Notes: generated by a model from the letters alone, not told the origin. A DNA stretch of 64,000 bases from Actinomycetota bacterium (GCA_013178005.1 JABLXL010000017.1:20948-84947), one strand, 5' to 3'; positions 27,693 to 37,318 are shown, counted from the first letter of the stretch. Made by a program: numbers and translations.

Positions 27693-28604
27693 ATGGCCGG
27701 GATGAACGCGAAAGGAGAGGGGTTCACGCGCGAGGACCACGTGTTCCGCAGCCGCAGGAAGAAATGCGCGGCATGGTTGTACCGACCGGAGGGGGTGACC
27801 AAGCCGCCGGTGGTGGTCATGGCCCACGGCTTCGGGGCGCAGCGGGACTTCGGGCTGGAGCCCTACGCGGGGGCCTTCGCGCGCCGGGGCCTGTCCGTCT
27901 TCCTCTTCGATTATCGCAACTTCGGCGCCAGCGAGGGCGAGCCCCGCAACCTGGTCAATCCGTGGCGGCACCTGCGCGACTGGAAGGCGGCCATCGCCTA
28001 CGTGAGGTCCTTAAAGGAGGTGGACGGATCTCGCCTGGGCTTGTGGGGTTCTTCCTATAGCGGAGGCCACGTCATCGTAACCGCGTCCCGTGACGAGGGC
28101 GTTGCGGCGATATCGGCGCAGGTCCCCTTCGTGGACGGGTTTTCCTCCGCCGCGTACACGGGGACGAGGCACGCTCTGCAGGCTACGGCGGCGGGGCTTA
28201 AGGACCTCGCGAGGGCATTCACCTTCCGGGAGCCCTACCGCGTGCCCATTGTCTCCGATCCAAAGACCTTCGGGATCATGAACACCCCCGAATCCGAGCC
28301 CGGCTACATGGCCATAGTGCCGGAGGGCACGGATTGGAGGAACGAGTGCCCGGCGCGGGCGGTGCTGGAGCTTTTGCTGTACCGCCCCATAAAGCGTGCG
28401 CGCAAGGTGAGGTGCCCAGCCCTGGTTATCCTGGGGGAAAAGGACAGCCTCATCAAGCCCACGGCGGTGGAAAAGGCGGCTTCGCGCATGAGGGAGGTCA
28501 CCCTGGTGCACCTGCCGGTGGGGCATTTCGACGTCTATACGGGCGATTGGTTCCGCAAGGTTTCGGAGACGCAGGCCGACTTCTTCGTCCACCACCTGTC
28601 ATGA
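27693..28604 (+). CDS. Alpha/beta hydrolase
   Basis: 303 aa. It has the oxyanion region VVMAHGFGAQRDFG, the nucleophile elbow GLWGSSYSGGH (Ser at about 121), an acid residue in VILGEKDSL (about 254) and the catalytic His in VGHFDVY near the end. It has no signal peptide, so it should be a cytoplasmic serine esterase or C-C/amide hydrolase. A cap-like insertion spans about 145-215. The substrate cannot be inferred; it stands alone between intergenic repeats. Confidence 0.88.
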   Translation: MAGMNAKGEGFTREDHVFRSRRKKCAAWLYRPEGVTKPPVVVMAHGFGAQRDFGLEPYAGAFARRGLSVFLFDYRNFGASEGEPRNLVNPWRHLRDWKAAIAYVRSLKEVDGSRLGLWGSSYSGGHVIVTASRDEGVAAISAQVPFVDGFSSAAYTGTRHALQATAAGLKDLARAFTFREPYRVPIVSDPKTFGIMNTPESEPGYMAIVPEGTDWRNECPARAVLELLLYRPIKRARKVRCPALVILGEKDSLIKPTAVEKAASRMREVTLVHLPVGHFDVYTGDWFRKVSETQADFFVHHLS

Positions 28605-28822
28605 CTTTCAATATAGAAGAGCCTGGCCCGCGCGGGTTGAAGGCCTACTCGTGGGGGAAACGTCCCGTGGTAGCCGGTGACTTTAAATATGGAAGGACCT
28701 GCGTGGTTTCAAGGGCAGCCGCATATCCGGCTTTTTCGTGCGTTACCTATCACGAACCTCCGCGCAAGGAGGCGGTCGCCCAGGGATCAGCCATATATCT
28801 GGATTTTTCATGCGCCACCTAT
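28602..28822. repeat. Degenerate direct repeats between convergent genes
   Basis: TGACTTTCAATATAGAAGAG (28602 on) recurs as TGACTTTAAATATGGAAGGA (28678 on). GCATATCCGGCTTTTTCGTG (28721 on) recurs as CATATATCTGGATTTTTCAT (28792 on), both followed by GCG(T/C)(T/C)ACCTAT. They look like two interleaved decayed repeat pairs with 70-76 bp periods. No gene is encoded. Confidence 0.5.
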
Positions 28823-28830
28823 GGAGACCT

Positions 28831-29916
28831 TCAATCTCCGAACGAGGTGCCCACGGAGCGCGCGTACTGCACCAGCTCTCCTTCCGGCGGGACCTTGCGC
28901 TGCTCGGCGACCGCCTCCTCAAGAGGCACCGCCTTGATTTCCGGGGTGCGCAGGCAGGCCATCTTCCCGAATTCTCCCTCCACCGCCATCTCCACCGCCT
29001 TGACCCCGAAGCGGGTGGCGAGGATGCGGTCGAAGGGGGAAGGGGCGCCGCCCCTCTGCAGGTGGCCGAGCACCGTGACGCGCGTCTCTATGCCGGTATA
29101 GCTCTCTATCTCCGCGCCCACCAGGTCCCCTATCCCGCCCAACACCTTCCTTCCATTGCCGAAGTTCTTCTCGATCACGCCAAGCTGCGGGTGGGGCGCC
29201 CCCTCCGCCACCACGATGATGCTGAAGCTCTTGCCCGCGTCGTGCCGCTGCAGGAGCTTGGCGCAGATGCCGTCGATGGTGAAGGGGATCTCAGGGATGA
29301 GGATGACGTCACCGCCGCCGGCGATACCCGCCTCCAGGGCTATCCAGCCGGAATTGCGCCCCATCACCTCAACGATCATGGCGCGGTGGTGGGATTCCGC
29401 CGTGGTGTGCAGCTTGTCGATGGCCTCGGTGGCGGTGTGCAGGGCGGTGTCGAAACCGAAGGTTATGTCCGTGGCCATGAGGTCGTTGTCGATGGTCTTG
29501 GGGATGCCCACGATGGGGGCTCCGCGCTTGAAGAGCTCCAGGGCGATGCGCATGCTGCCGTCGCCGCCGATGACCACCAGGGCGTCCAGGCCTAGCATGT
29601 CGATGTTCTCGAGGACCACGTAGGAGAGGTCCACGTAGCGCTCATCCCCGTTGTCCCTAAGCAGGTAATGGAAGGGGTTGTCGCGGTTGGTGGTGCCCAG
29701 GATGGTGCCCCCCCGGTGCAGGATGCCCGAGACCCCGCCTTCGTCCAGGCGGCAGGCGTTGCCGTTGATGAGCCCGCCGAACCCGTCCCTGATCCCCACC
29801 ACCTCGAGGCCGTAACGGTGGATGGCTGCCTTGGTGACCGCGCGTATCACCGCGTTAAGGCCCGGGCAATCGCCACCTCCCGTGAGCACTCCTATGCGCT
29901 TTATCCTCGCTCTCAA
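28831..29916 (-). CDS. pfkA: 6-phosphofructokinase
   Basis: About 361 aa from TTG 29916, chosen because AGGAGGAGGG lies 7 bases before it and because the first residues IKRIGVLTGGGDCPGLNAVI match the family start; the frame itself is open to 30027. It phosphorylates fructose 6-phosphate in glycolysis. GGDGS marks the phosphoryl-donor site with the Gly typical of ATP enzymes. PKTIDNDL carries the Lys typical of PPi-type and long-type enzymes, a mix seen in actinobacterial group III PFKs. The donor is therefore uncertain. The substrate motifs MGRNSGWIAL and HLQRGGAPSPFDR are present. Confidence 0.92.
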   Translation of the reverse strand: MRARIKRIGVLTGGGDCPGLNAVIRAVTKAAIHRYGLEVVGIRDGFGGLINGNACRLDEGGVSGILHRGGTILGTTNRDNPFHYLLRDNGDERYVDLSYVVLENIDMLGLDALVVIGGDGSMRIALELFKRGAPIVGIPKTIDNDLMATDITFGFDTALHTATEAIDKLHTTAESHHRAMIVEVMGRNSGWIALEAGIAGGGDVILIPEIPFTIDGICAKLLQRHDAGKSFSIIVVAEGAPHPQLGVIEKNFGNGRKVLGGIGDLVGAEIESYTGIETRVTVLGHLQRGGAPSPFDRILATRFGVKAVEMAVEGEFGKMACLRTPEIKAVPLEEAVAEQRKVPPEGELVQYARSVGTSFGD

Positions 29917-30623
29917 ATCAGCACCCTCCTCCTTGATCGCAAGGGCCTTTACCGCCTCGCGCCGAACCTTGGCAAGGATCGCGAACGACGCGTTTTCCGG
30001 CACGACGCGGAGTCGCGTCCCGTGCATGAACCGTGCCGATCAACCGTGACACCCTTTCGCCACGGACGGCGTATCCGCGTCGTGGACCGAGTCGTAGTGT
30101 CGTTGACTCGAGCGCATGTATGGCTCTGATCCCGCGGACCTTACAGCGACGGCTCAGTCCTCGCTCCTCCGAACATGTCCGGGCTTCGTGCCAGTTCAGA
30201 GATCCATACGTGGCGGATGCCCGCCATACGGACCTCGATATTCTTTTGTAGGGGGAATTGTCGAGCAATGGATTTGGATCGCCATCCACCGCCTGGTTGG
30301 TTTGTCTTTTTCCAACGGTTGTTATATGCGCGCTCATGGTGCGGCGCATGTAAGCCGCTGTCTCGTGGTTGGTTTTTCTTTTTTCCAACGGTTCTTATAT
30401 GCGCTGCCGCGCCCCGAGCCGAAAGCGTTCTCAGCGGACAAGGGCTTTTATTCGGGTTGAGTGAGAGGATGGCCTTCGACCTCTTTACTCAATGCTGCAA
30501 GAAAGGAAAGCGATCATGGGTGTGTGTTGACCGAAAGGGAAGTCAAGTTGACGTCAAACGTCATACGGTCATTTGGACATGCGTTAAGGCTGAGGCCGAT
30601 GGCCAGGCCTGACCCCAGGCCTA
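29917..30623. other. Intergenic region between pfkA and the TetR gene, with a 37-bp direct repeat
   Basis: No gene supported. GGTTGGTTTGTCTTTTTCCA with its continuation (30295-30331) recurs as GGTTGGTTTTTCTTTTTTCC with its continuation (30367-30404); both end in TTATATGCGC. The 72-bp spacing is about seven helical turns, so paired protein binding is possible but unproven. Confidence 0.45.
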
Positions 30624-30652
30624 TTGACAGGTGGGGCGGGCGAGATTACCAT
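30624..30652 (+). promoter_or_regulatory. Promoter of the TetR-family gene
   Basis: A perfect -35 TTGACA (30624-30629) is 17 bp from -10 TACCAT (30647-30652). The expected start of transcription falls a few bases before the palindromic operator at 30668. Confidence 0.6.
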
Positions 30653-30667
30653 AGGGTAAATTAAACG

Positions 30668-30683
30668 GAATGACATGTCATTC
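30668..30683. promoter_or_regulatory. 16-bp perfect palindrome, likely TetR-type operator
   Basis: GAATGACATGTCATTC is a perfect inverted repeat between the -10 and the start codon of the TetR gene, an ideal place for autorepression. Its core TGACATGTCA has the size and symmetry of TetR-family sites. Confidence 0.65.
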
Positions 30684-30688
30684 AGCTC

Positions 30689-31321
30689 ATGGGGGAGCGG
30701 ATGGAGCAGACGCTGGCGGAAAGGCGGCGCAGCGAGATCCTGGGGGCGGCGATCAGGGTCTTTTCCGAGAAGGGATACCACGGCGCGAAGATCGAGGACA
30801 TCGCGGCGGAACTCCAGATCGGCCACGGAACCTTCTACCGTTACTTCAAGAACAAGCTCGACATCTTCAACCACGTGGTGGAGGAGATCATCTCGGTGGC
30901 GGCCGAGCTGGTTTCGGATATTGACCCCGGGCGCCCGCAATCCCTGGAGGAATACAAGCATCAATTGGAGGAGATAGGAGACCGTCTCTTCGGCCTCTTC
31001 AAGGCCAACCCCGAGTACTCCCGCATCCTCTTCTACGAGGCCTTCGGGATAAGCGACCCCGAGCTGCAGAAAAGGATAATCAACGTCTTCGACGTCTTCG
31101 GGAGCTACACGGAGATGTACCTCAGGAACGGCATAGAGAAGGGCTACCTGCGCGAGGGGATGCACGTGAGGGAAACCGCCCTGGCCATAAACGCCGCCCT
31201 CTTCGAGGCCTGCAAGCGGGTGGTCCTCTCGGAGGACCCCGACCTGGCCCTCGGGATATGGAAGGAGACCGTTATCTCCCTGATGCTGGAGGGATTGGCA
31301 AAAAAAGGAGATCGGCCCTGA
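30689..31321 (+). CDS. TetR/AcrR-family transcriptional regulator
   Basis: 210 aa from ATG 30689, or 206 aa from ATG 30701, which sits behind GGGGGAGCGG. The N-terminal helix-turn-helix (about residues 12-60) reads ILGAAIRVFSEKGYHGAKIE, DIAAELQIGHGTFYRYFKNK, a textbook TetR domain. The C-terminal ligand domain is helical. A perfect palindrome lies in its own leader, so autorepression is likely. The membrane protein downstream (31437) may be the regulated target. The ligand is unknown. Confidence 0.92.
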   Translation: MGERMEQTLAERRRSEILGAAIRVFSEKGYHGAKIEDIAAELQIGHGTFYRYFKNKLDIFNHVVEEIISVAAELVSDIDPGRPQSLEEYKHQLEEIGDRLFGLFKANPEYSRILFYEAFGISDPELQKRIINVFDVFGSYTEMYLRNGIEKGYLREGMHVRETALAINAALFEACKRVVLSEDPDLALGIWKETVISLMLEGLAKKGDRP

Positions 31322-31436
31322 GTCTTCCCGCTCGGTGCCGGTTTTTCGGGTCGAAGGGGAAAAGCGTATGGCGCGATGCCGGCGATGGTATCACTTTAGT
31401 CGGTTAACCGCTTGAGGCATGGGGAGGTGTTAGGAC

Positions 31437-32555
31437 ATGGTACAGGTGGACGTTTTCTGGTCCTACGGCATCGGGTCCAGTTTCGCCCTGGCCGCCTTCA
31501 GGCAGTTGCGCAGGATGAAGGCGGAGAACGATGTCAGGAAGTGGAAACTGGGCTGGAAGGGCGCGGAAAGCCTGCCCGCCCCCGGGGAGGCCGGGAGCGA
31601 CATGGAGGCGATCCCAGCGGGGCTGAGCGAGAGCAACGGCCAGGCGTTCCAGGAGTTGGTAAGACAGCTTAAGGCAAGCGGCTTCAAGCCGGGAAGGATG
31701 GGCTTACAGGATCTCAAAGCCCTGCAAAAAGCAGTCAGGAGCTGGTTCGAGGCCAACGGCGACGCCTTCAACAACGAGTACTTCCTTAAAAACCTGCTCT
31801 TCCTCTCCCTGCTTTTCGTCCCCTCAGGGTCGGTGCTCCTGTGGTCCAACCCTAGCTGGGAGACCATGCAGGTGGGCAAGTACGAGACCATCCCGCAGTG
31901 GCTGGTGGGGGTCTTCACCACCACTAACGTGACCCAGGGCATACTCGGTTTCTACCTCACCTGGCGGTCCCTGATGAAAGGGAAGTATTACCAGGCGGCT
32001 ATGCACACCTTCCTGTCCTATCTGGGCTTCTTCTTCATCCTTGTCAACGGTTGGGACAACAAGGGCTACCAGCGCTTCTTCTCCAAGAACCGCGAGTCCT
32101 TCGAGACATGGAGCTGGAAGAACGTGGTCCCCTGGGCGTTCTCCGACGTGGCAATGATCCTGCTCGCCTACGGCACCATGTTCCTGCCCCTGATGTATTA
32201 CTGGATCATCGACTGGGTGCTCAAGGGCGAGGACATGGAGAAGGGCGTCGAGCAGAAGGAGCTTCTGGACCGCCTGCCGGAGGCCCTCAAGGAGTTCGGC
32301 AGCGTCAACGCCGCCATCTTCGGTGGCGCCCTGGGCGGAGCAATCCTGGCCACCGTGCTGGTGCGCCGCCTGGGATGGGCGAAGGGCATGGCGGCCTGGG
32401 CGGCTCTCATGGGATTGAACCTCAGCAAAATCGGTTTCGGGCCTGTCCTGTGCAGGAAGGTTATGCGGGTGGACGACCTCGTCGGCGTCCCGGTCGAGGA
32501 GATGGTGAGGAAGGAGATCCAGGCCCTCAAGGAGCCGGCGCAGGTTAGCGCCTGA
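31437..32555 (+). CDS. Polytopic membrane protein of unknown function
   Basis: 372 aa with a GGGAGGTG ribosome site 7 bases before ATG. Hydrophobic segments lie near residues 117-135, 156-173, 189-206, 236-257 and 292-310, some rich in aromatic residues (LSYLGFFFILVNGW, LAYGTMFLPLMYYWIIDW). The N-terminal 100 residues are soluble and charged. I recognise no family. It follows the TetR gene by 115 bp on the same strand and could be under its control. Confidence 0.7.
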   Translation: MVQVDVFWSYGIGSSFALAAFRQLRRMKAENDVRKWKLGWKGAESLPAPGEAGSDMEAIPAGLSESNGQAFQELVRQLKASGFKPGRMGLQDLKALQKAVRSWFEANGDAFNNEYFLKNLLFLSLLFVPSGSVLLWSNPSWETMQVGKYETIPQWLVGVFTTTNVTQGILGFYLTWRSLMKGKYYQAAMHTFLSYLGFFFILVNGWDNKGYQRFFSKNRESFETWSWKNVVPWAFSDVAMILLAYGTMFLPLMYYWIIDWVLKGEDMEKGVEQKELLDRLPEALKEFGSVNAAIFGGALGGAILATVLVRRLGWAKGMAAWAALMGLNLSKIGFGPVLCRKVMRVDDLVGVPVEEMVRKEIQALKEPAQVSA

Positions 32556-32594
32556 TATTCGGCAGCGCACCCGCTCGCGTGAGCGAGCCTGAAC

Positions 32595-32623
32595 CGGGGG
32601 CGGCATGGCCGCCCCCGCCTTAT
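32595..32623 (+). terminator. Terminator after the membrane protein gene
   Basis: A 10-bp stem, CGGGGGCGGC and GCCGCCCCCG with an ATG loop, begins 40 bases after the stop codon and is followed by CCTTATCTT. Confidence 0.7.
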
Positions 32624-33050
32624 CTTCCGGGCCGCGCGAAGCTTCCCGGTGGGAACGGGCCGGTCACGTGGAAAGGGCACATGAGCGGATCATGCGAGGT
32701 GCACGACGGCGCAGAAAACCTCGCCAGGCATATCGCCTGGACCGCGGGAGGCATGGTATTCCTGCCGAATTCGCCACATGCCTGGTGCCAGGCTTTGGAG
32801 CCGGGACAAGGGAACTCGGCTGGGAGCAAAGCGGCCGGATTATGACGACGGCCCTGGCACCGTTCCTCGCGAGGTTGAGAACACAGGCGAGGCGGGTATA
32901 TATGTATTGGTAGACGCAAATGTGGGGTTCCGCGAAAAACAATCCATGCGCGCAGTGGATGCATATATGATGGGCGGAACGCCATCCGACGCCTCTTGTG
33001 TGAATTAGCCCAGCGGAGGTAGGGGCGCTTTTGCTGGAGTCGATGGGGAG
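32624..33050. other. Intergenic region before the YiiX-like gene
   Basis: Nothing recognised on either strand. Short open frames lack ribosome sites and family resemblance. Confidence 0.4.
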
Positions 33051-33857
33051 ATGTCGGGTCGGAAAAGGGCGCTGGTCATTCTCAAGAACTGGCTGTTCGC
33101 CGTGATTATGGCGTCGGCGGCCATCTTTCTCGCTGTCGAGGCCTTTGCCCCACCGCGATTCGCGGATGTGCCTGACGGGGCAGTTCATTATGGCGTGAAC
33201 GGTTGTTCGGCATTGGGGCTTTGTTCAGAGGAGACCGACCCTGGCGGTGGAGATAACCACATCGCGGAACAGGAGCGCGAGGCCCCGGGGAGCCAAAGCA
33301 TACTGGAGCCGGGAGATATCCTCCTCGGCAGGTGCAGGTTGAGTCCGGTCCCCTCGCTCGATCCCTTCCAGAGCTGGACGCACGCGGCGATATATGTCGG
33401 CGATGAGACCATCGTGGTGGCTGGGAACCCTGCCACCGGAGTCGTCGAGAGGTCTCTCGAATCCTGGATGTATCCCGAGATGACATGGGTGTGCTATATG
33501 CGCGTGAAAGTGCCCGACGAAAGCGTGAGGGAAAAAGCCGTGGAGTTCGCACGCGAGAAGCTCGGGCAGCCCTATGACATCAACTGGCTGTCGAAACAGG
33601 CAGACGGAGAGAGCTGGTACTGCAGCGAGCTGATATGGGCGGCTTATCGTCATGCCAGCGATGGCGGTATCGACCTAGTCACGTGGCCGGACTTTTTCGG
33701 CGTGTCGCCCGACGAAATATATTCCCACGAGGCCACTTACGAAATCGGGGGTCATTACGAAAAGCGCCCCGATACCATCTTCTCCCTGGGCGCGAAGATA
33801 TCCCTCATCTGCATCCTCCTATGCGCGGGGGCCTTTTGGCCGCGTTGCGCCATGTGA
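33051..33857 (+). CDS. Membrane-anchored YiiX/NlpC-P60-like permuted cysteine hydrolase
   Basis: 268 aa with membrane helices near residues 10-30 and 245-265. The middle holds LEPGDILLGRC, then SWTHAAIYVGDE with H111, then SWYCSELIWAAY with C191. The order His before Cys is that of circularly permuted NlpC/P60 (YiiX/YebB-type) proteins, which cleave or transfer on amide or ester bonds in cell walls or lipids. The active domain should lie outside the membrane. It stands alone, and the real substrate is unknown. Confidence 0.8.
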   Translation: MSGRKRALVILKNWLFAVIMASAAIFLAVEAFAPPRFADVPDGAVHYGVNGCSALGLCSEETDPGGGDNHIAEQEREAPGSQSILEPGDILLGRCRLSPVPSLDPFQSWTHAAIYVGDETIVVAGNPATGVVERSLESWMYPEMTWVCYMRVKVPDESVREKAVEFAREKLGQPYDINWLSKQADGESWYCSELIWAAYRHASDGGIDLVTWPDFFGVSPDEIYSHEATYEIGGHYEKRPDTIFSLGAKISLICILLCAGAFWPRCAM

Positions 33858-33991
33858 CTGCACCGGCAGGAATACCCTCCTCTCGTCGCTTTCGGAAATG
33901 CCGTCATTTGACATGCCGCTTGCCGGTGGCGATGCTTTTGGCAGAGGCTTAATCGTAAGAGTGGGGAGGGACCGAGCAGAGGAGGGGAGCC

Positions 33992-34768
33992 ATGCAGGTA
34001 GAGGTGGAAAAATCAGGTAAGGTATACACGGTGATAATCAACCGTCCCGAGGTAAGGAACGCCATCGACTACGAGACCTCGCGCCAGCTCGCCGACGCCT
34101 TCCGCGCCTTCGATGCCGACGATGAGGCATGCGTGGCGGTGCTCTGGGGCGCGCACGGCACTTTCTGCGCCGGCGCGGACTTGAAAGCGCTGGCCTCGAA
34201 CCCCCTGCAGGAGGCGCTTCGCCTCCACGAGGACATGGCCGAGGACGGTCCCCTCGGCCCCACCCGCATGCTCCTCTCCAAGCCGGTCATCGCCGCCATT
34301 TCCGGTTACTGCGTGGCGGGCGGCCTCGAGCTTGCGGTATGGTGTGACCTGAGGGTGGCGGAGGAGGACGCGGTGCTGGGGATATTCGAACGCCGCTTCG
34401 GTGTGCCCCTCATCGACGGCGGGACCCAGCGCCTGCCTCGCCTCATCGGCATGAGCCGGGCCCTGGACCTCATCCTCACCGGGCGCCCGGTATCTGCGCG
34501 TGAGGCCCTGGAGATGGGGCTGGTCAACCGCGTGGTGGAGAAGGGGAAGGCCAGGGAGGCCGCGGAGGAGCTGGCGGCCCAGCTCGCGGAATTTCCCCAG
34601 GCCTGCATGCGCAATGACCGCGAGGCGCTGTACCGGGGCATGGGGCGCCCCTTCGAGGAGGGCTTGGAGCTGGAATACCGCCTGGGCATGAAGACCCTGG
34701 AGAGCGGGGAGTCCGTGGAGGGCGCGGGCCGCTTTACGGCGGGCGAGGGCAAACACGGCACGTTTTAA
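33992..34768 (+). CDS. Enoyl-CoA hydratase/isomerase family protein
   Basis: 258 aa crotonase-fold enzyme. Oxyanion-hole segments GTFCAGADLKAL and ISGYCVAGGLELA are present. Both hydratase glutamates seem kept: one in GGLELA and one in GIFERRFG, followed by GGTQRLPRLIG. It most likely adds water to trans-2-enoyl-CoA, although crotonase-fold enzymes vary. The GAGGAGGGGAGCC leader is a strong ribosome site. It is not in an operon with other beta-oxidation genes here. Confidence 0.9.
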   Translation: MQVEVEKSGKVYTVIINRPEVRNAIDYETSRQLADAFRAFDADDEACVAVLWGAHGTFCAGADLKALASNPLQEALRLHEDMAEDGPLGPTRMLLSKPVIAAISGYCVAGGLELAVWCDLRVAEEDAVLGIFERRFGVPLIDGGTQRLPRLIGMSRALDLILTGRPVSAREALEMGLVNRVVEKGKAREAAEELAAQLAEFPQACMRNDREALYRGMGRPFEEGLELEYRLGMKTLESGESVEGAGRFTAGEGKHGTF

Positions 34769-34895
34769 AGGTCAGGCCCAGGTTCTGTTACTCCCTGGAG
34801 ACGTGCACTCTTGGATCATCGAGATAACCGCGTGCGGTGGGTGAAAGCTGCTTTGAAAGAAAGTTCCGGGGCAACAAAAGAACGGGGCATTACCT

Positions 34896-37190
34896 TTAGG
34901 GTATTGTGGCGGTGTCGCCGCGCACGGTGATGGGGGTGCCGAAGGCCGCGGTGAGGGCGGCGATCTGCTGCAGCCAGGCGGCGGTCGCGCCCCCGGTCAG
35001 AACCTGCGGGCGGCCGCTGGAGATGAGCACGGGGTAGATGGTGGCGCCTACGAAACCGCCGCTGTCCATGGTGATGATGGGGAGCATGGTGTAGTTGCCC
35101 TGCGGGCTGCCCGGGTTGAAGACGAAGTTCCCCAGGGAATAGCAGATGAGCTTCCCTCCGTAGATCTCGAACCCCTGCGCCACGTGGGGGTGGTGCCCCA
35201 GCACAAGGTCGGCGCCGCAGTCTACGGCGAAGCGCGCGAGCTGGCGCTGGCGGGCGTTGGGCACATATTCGCGCTCGATCCCCCAGTGGAAGGATACCGC
35301 CACTATGTCGGCCCTGGCCCGGGCTGCGGCGATGTCACTGGCCATCCCGGCCGTGTCCGCAGCGTCGGCCACCCCCGGGTATCCTGCCCCCGCCGGCCAT
35401 CCCGGCCAGTTGACGTCGTTGTAGGCGAGGAAGGCCACGCGCAGCCCGCCGGCGGAAAGAAAAGCCGGCGCATGCGCCGCCGCGTAATCAACTCCCGAGC
35501 CGCAGCGGGCGATGCCGTTGCCGTCGAGATAGGACAGCGTGTCCAGGAAGGCCTCGGTGCCCCAGTCCCGGGCGTGGTTGTTGGCGTGGGATACCACGTC
35601 CATCCCCGCCTCGCGCATGGCGGGGAGGGCGTCGGGGCTCCCCCGGAAGGTGAAGGCCTTTCCTGGCACCGGGCTGCCGCGGTGGGAGATGGCGCACTCC
35701 AGGTTGCAGAAAGCAAGGTCGGCGGATCGCAGCAGCCCCGCCACCTCCGTCCAGGGGTAGGCGTAGCCGTAGCCCATGTCGAACTGGTCGAGGTCGAGGT
35801 TGACGTCTCCGACCGCGGCGATGGTCGCCCGCGCGGCGCTGCGGTAGGCGAAGTACATGGCGCGCTCGGCCACCAGGGGCCGGTTGGATGACAGGCTTAC
35901 CGAGACGTCCTTATCCGGCCCCGCGAGGTCCCGCGTGCGCAGCGTGAGGCGGCTGCGCGCGCCCAGGGTGAAATCGCCCGCCGTGGTTTGCCCGGCGGCG
36001 TCCATGCAGGTTGCCCGGAGCGTCGCCGGGGCCGGGTTGGGGTTGAGGACGCAGACGTACTCGTCGAACCCGGCCCGGGTGGTGCCCTCGGCGAGGAGGG
36101 CGGTCCGCGAGGGCTCGCTGTGGCCGGCGCAGATGTGTCCGCCGAGACGTGAGCCCTGGTACGAGAAATACATGGCGCGCTCGGCCACCAGGGGCAAAGG
36201 CGAAGACACTTCGCAGGAGACGTCCACCTCCGGTCCGACAACATCGTTGACGTAGACGGTCTGGCGGCGCTGCGCCGGCACCCATACCTCCACCCGGCGC
36301 AGCTCCCCGCCCCCGGACATGAAGGCGAGGGTGGCGGCGGCGTCCTCATCCCCCGGATTGAGCAGGCAGATCCACTCCTCGAACCCGGCCCGCGTGGTGC
36401 CCTCGGCGAAATACCATTTACTGGAAGCTAGCGTCGAGCCCAGGGCGTCGTGCCCGCCGTCCCACCCGCCGCGGTAGTAGAAGTACACCGGCCGCTCCGC
36501 CACCACCGGCTTTCCCGCCCTCACCCGCAGGGAGACGTCGCACTCCGGCGGGACGGCATCGTTGACGCGCAGGGTGAAGCGGCTGCGCGGCCCCAGGGTG
36601 AAGGAATCGGCCAGGTTTTCGCCCTGCCCCGCCCCCAGGAGGTAATCCACGTCCACCCTCACGGGCGCGTCCTGGGGGTTGGAGACGCAGAGCCAGGTGT
36701 CGAAGCCGGCGCGGGTGGCCCCCTCGGCGAAGAGCCATTCCGTCGAGGGTGAAACCGCCCCGTGCTCGCAGTGCCCGCCCGCCCAGCCCCCGGGTCCGTA
36801 GCGGAAGTACATGGCGCGCTCCGCCACCACCGGCTCTCCCGCCTCCAGGAGCACCGAGACGTCCAGACCCGGTCCCGCCGCCCCCGCGACGTTGAGGGTG
36901 AAACGGCTGCGAGGTCCCGTTACGGCGCGGAAGGGTTCCGCTTCCCCCTCGGGTAGAAGGAAGCGGAAGGTGAGCTCGCAGGGCGCATCGCCGGGATTGA
37001 GGACGCAGATCCATTCCTCGAAGCCGGCGCGGGTGGTCCCCTCGGCGAAGAACCACTCCCTGGAGGTGTTTTCCATGGCGGCGCCTGCGTGTCCGCCGCT
37101 CCAGTCGGCGGTGGCCGTGGGTGAGGCGGGGAGGAAGGCGAGCAGCGCGAGCACCAGGACGATGACGAACCAGGAAACTCGCTTCCTCAT
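34896..37190 (-). CDS. Secreted CapA-family protein with four N-terminal repeat domains
   Basis: 764 aa with a signal peptide (residues 1 to about 28). Four repeats of about 105 residues follow (starting near 45, 150, 257 and 362). Each opens with (F/L)AEG(T/A)TRAGF(D/E)xW and closes with PLVAERAMYFxY and a GGH. From about 454 a CapA/PgsA metallophosphatase-like domain runs to the end (AAVGDVNLDLD, FCNLECAIS, SHANNHARDWG, GHHPHVAQG, CYSLGNFVF). Such domains occur in poly-gamma-glutamate and related surface-polymer proteins. The repeats probably form surface beta domains. The same repeat type recurs in the 1264-aa protein at 50599. Confidence 0.88.
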   Translation of the reverse strand: MRKRVSWFVIVLVLALLAFLPASPTATADWSGGHAGAAMENTSREWFFAEGTTRAGFEEWICVLNPGDAPCELTFRFLLPEGEAEPFRAVTGPRSRFTLNVAGAAGPGLDVSVLLEAGEPVVAERAMYFRYGPGGWAGGHCEHGAVSPSTEWLFAEGATRAGFDTWLCVSNPQDAPVRVDVDYLLGAGQGENLADSFTLGPRSRFTLRVNDAVPPECDVSLRVRAGKPVVAERPVYFYYRGGWDGGHDALGSTLASSKWYFAEGTTRAGFEEWICLLNPGDEDAAATLAFMSGGGELRRVEVWVPAQRRQTVYVNDVVGPEVDVSCEVSSPLPLVAERAMYFSYQGSRLGGHICAGHSEPSRTALLAEGTTRAGFDEYVCVLNPNPAPATLRATCMDAAGQTTAGDFTLGARSRLTLRTRDLAGPDKDVSVSLSSNRPLVAERAMYFAYRSAARATIAAVGDVNLDLDQFDMGYGYAYPWTEVAGLLRSADLAFCNLECAISHRGSPVPGKAFTFRGSPDALPAMREAGMDVVSHANNHARDWGTEAFLDTLSYLDGNGIARCGSGVDYAAAHAPAFLSAGGLRVAFLAYNDVNWPGWPAGAGYPGVADAADTAGMASDIAAARARADIVAVSFHWGIEREYVPNARQRQLARFAVDCGADLVLGHHPHVAQGFEIYGGKLICYSLGNFVFNPGSPQGNYTMLPIITMDSGGFVGATIYPVLISSGRPQVLTGGATAAWLQQIAALTAAFGTPITVRGDTATIP

Positions 37191-37318
37191 CTGCCGAGCC
37201 CTTCGTTCCAGCCGTTTCGGCCCCTGGCGCTCTTTCTTCCCCAGGGATATTTAATCCCTCGGGGGCTGAAATAACCGCAGAACCGGTACCCGGAGCGCCC
37301 TTTTCCCCTGGTGATATT

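Noticed and set aside
27382..30404. CRISPR array
   Set aside because: The repeats seen are only pairs, imperfect, and of unequal spacing; there are no cas genes.
30113..30460. Small ORFs between pfkA and the TetR gene
   Set aside because: They cross the T-rich repeats, have no ribosome sites and match nothing recognised.
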